Below are positions 62,595 through 64,000 of a DNA stretch of 64,000 nucleotides, piece by piece. Both the position numbers and the translations under genes were made by a program. The DNA comes from Planctomycetota bacterium (GTDB taxonomy: Bacteria; Planctomycetota; UBA1135; GCA-002686595), in contig PKCK01000061.1 in NCBI GenBank assembly GCA_002862085.1, positions 109,159 through 173,158 on the forward strand. Direction: 5' to 3'. How positions within the stretch are numbered: position 1 is the stretch's first letter; the number at the start of each line of letters is the position of its first letter. The notes beneath the pieces were generated by a model. The model was not told the DNA's origin. It worked only from the letters and a program-made list of their open reading frames with translations, and made no database searches.

Positions 62595-64000
62595 GTGCCG
62601 GACAAGACCCGACGACGCAGCGCCGGCGGCCAGAGCCGCCCGCGCCGCTCCGGTGGAGCGAACCGCTCCGCCTCCCGCGCTCCCAAGAAGCGCGCAACCG
62701 AAAGCAACATCCAGCCCCTCACCCCGGTCCTCGAGCCGCCCGACATCGAGTCCTTCGCCGAGTTCGCGCTCGGCGACGAGACCCAGGGCGCCATCGCGGC
62801 GATGGGCATCACCAAGCCGACTCCGATCCAGGCCCTCGCCATCGAGCCGGTCCTGAAGGGCAAGGACGTCATCGCCAAGGCCGAGACGGGCACGGGCAAG
62901 ACCCTCGCCTTCGGCGCGCCGATGATGGCGAAGATCGACCCGACGCGCTCCACCGTGCTCGGGCTCGTCCTCTCCCCCACCCGCGAGCTCGCGGAGCAGG
63001 TCCACGACGTGCTCGAGAAGCTCGGCGAGGCGCGCGGTGTGAAGACCGCGCTCGTCGTGGGCGGCGAGGACATGGGCGCTCAGATCCGCAAGATCCAGGC
63101 GGGCGCCCAGGTCATCGTGGGCACGCCCGGCAGGGTGCTGGATCTTCTGAACCAGAAGTTCCTGCAGTTCCCCTGGACCGAGTTCGCGATCCTCGACGAG
63201 GCCGACAAGATGCTCGAGATCGGCTTCATCGACGACGTGAAGAAGATCCTCGACGCCGCGAACGAGTACCGCCAGACGCTGCTCTTCTCGGCGACGTTCC
63301 CCCCGGCGCTCCTCTCCCTCGCCCGCGGCTACACGAACGACCCCGCGGAGATCGCGACGGCCTCGGGCGTGGCGACCGTGGACAACATCCACCAGTACTT
63401 CCTCCGCTGCGGCGAGGACGATCGCGCCCGCAACCTCGCGCACCTCATCGAGGACAGCGGCGAGGACGACGTCTTCCTCGTCTTCTGCGAGCGCCGCACC
63501 GACGTCGACCGGCTGATGCGCAAGCTCGAGCGCCGACGCTTCTCGGTGAAGGCCCTGCACGGCGGCTACGACCAGGCTGCTCGCTTCAAGGTCATGGCCG
63601 CCTTCCGCACGGGCGACGTGAAGTGCCTGGTCGCGACCGACGTCGCGTCCCGCGGCCTCGACGTGGCTCACGTGACCCACGTCGTCAATCTCGGGGTCCC
63701 GCGCGATGTCTCGGACTACACGCACCGCATCGGACGCACCGGCCGCGCGGGTCGTCACGGCGTCGCCGTGACCTTCGTCGCGGGTCGCGACGAGCGCGGC
63801 TTCACCGAGCTACGACGAGCCTCGAAGTTCGACCTCCGGGAGGTCGAACGGCCGCGTGAACTCTTCGCGGAGGAGCGCCGCCGCGCCAAGGAGGCGGAAC
63901 GCGGGGAGGGGAACGACGGTGATGCCGAGGAGCGCCCGAGGAGGCGCCGGGAGCGGAGCCGGGACGAGGACGCCACCGCCGCCCGCGACGAGCGCCCGCG
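62595..64000 (+). CDS. DEAD-box RNA helicase, 3' end outside the window
   Basis: Starts at GTG 62595; a stop codon in frame just upstream (62586-62588) excludes a longer start. A basic leader (~35 residues) precedes the helicase core. Motifs: Q-motif TPIQ, Walker A AETGTGKT (~96-103), PTRELAEQ, TPGRVLDLL, DEAD at 201-204, SAT in LLFSATFPP, and HRIGRTGRAGR (motif VI). A charged arginine/glutamate-rich C-terminal tail continues past the end at base 64000. It unwinds RNA, likely in ribosome assembly or mRNA turnover. Confidence 0.95.
   Translation, partial: MPDKTRRRSAGGQSRPRRSGGANRSASRAPKKRATESNIQPLTPVLEPPDIESFAEFALGDETQGAIAAMGITKPTPIQALAIEPVLKGKDVIAKAETGTGKTLAFGAPMMAKIDPTRSTVLGLVLSPTRELAEQVHDVLEKLGEARGVKTALVVGGEDMGAQIRKIQAGAQVIVGTPGRVLDLLNQKFLQFPWTEFAILDEADKMLEIGFIDDVKKILDAANEYRQTLLFSATFPPALLSLARGYTNDPAEIATASGVATVDNIHQYFLRCGEDDRARNLAHLIEDSGEDDVFLVFCERRTDVDRLMRKLERRRFSVKALHGGYDQAARFKVMAAFRTGDVKCLVATDVASRGLDVAHVTHVVNLGVPRDVSDYTHRIGRTGRAGRHGVAVTFVAGRDERGFTELRRASKFDLREVERPRELFAEERRRAKEAERGEGNDGDAEERPRRRRERSRDEDATAARDERP

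Overview
This window is GC-rich (about 70 % by eye), bacterial, and most consistent with a Planctomycetota genome. The main pointers are the translationally coupled PSD1/DUF1553 and Tat-exported DUF1501 pair at the left end, a family so abundant in planctomycetes that it is close to a signature, and three secreted modular proteins that end in a WYRD...SNLSSAVGVTF-type C-terminal domain. From memory that domain recalls the Saltatorellus/Engelhardtia-like planctomycete lineage. There is no rRNA in the window and the placement has not been tested by any search. GTG and TTG starts are common, and many genes overlap by 1, 4 or 8 bases.

Layout. 1-3.4 kb: end of a DUF1553 gene and its DUF1501 partner. 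3.4-7.5 kb: two small lipoproteins and three GT4-type glycosyltransferases. 7.5-14.7 kb: a 986-residue anchored protein of carboxypeptidase-regulatory repeats, a tail-anchored FHA protein, a coupled ABC ATPase/membrane protein/secreted protein operon, and a DedA protein. 15-17.6 kb: a K+-dependent-type membrane pyrophosphatase and rsfS, the latter apparently starting at ATC, closed by a 21-bp hairpin. 17.7-23.5 kb: a DUF255/YyaL protein, a lipocalin, a matrixin-like metalloprotease with a coupled secreted companion, and a small unknown gene. 23.5-26.4 kb: a secreted PDZ protein with twelve Cys-rich repeats and a His/Asp-rich tail, next to a cupredoxin-like protein. 26.5-33.2 kb: PPi-type phosphofructokinase, a tRNA-Leu with anticodon AAG, an anchored unknown protein, an aminotransferase and an HD hydrolase. 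33.5-34.7 kb: a homologue of the tRNA-queuosine mannosyltransferase family. 34.8-42.9 kb: a run of reverse-strand genes for acyl-CoA metabolism (two thiolases, 3-hydroxyacyl-CoA dehydrogenase, crotonase) with two cyclophilins inside it and an aconitase-family enzyme at its end. 43-47.2 kb: SirB1-like, LON-domain and YdeP-type molybdoprotein genes. 47.3-51.1 kb: a Wzm/Wzt polysaccharide exporter facing a methyltransferase with a long coiled coil. 51.7-59.6 kb: three tandem paralogous secreted proteins separated by gene-poor spacers, one of which holds the tail of an IS91-type transposase. 59.9-64 kb: a GT39-like membrane protein, exodeoxyribonuclease III and a DEAD-box helicase cut by the window end.

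How the parts may work together. The pyrophosphatase and the PPi-type phosphofructokinase both suggest use of PPi as an energy carrier. The reverse-strand acyl-CoA genes could interconvert acetyl-CoA and short 3-hydroxyacyl/enoyl-CoA units. The exporter and methyltransferase fit capped, ABC-exported surface glycan. The most unusual items are the Cys/His-repeat PDZ protein, the tandem secreted triplet, the matrixin with a Cys-type C-terminal anchor, tRNA-Leu(AAG) and the ATC start of rsfS. No CRISPR array, prophage or recognisable defence island was seen.
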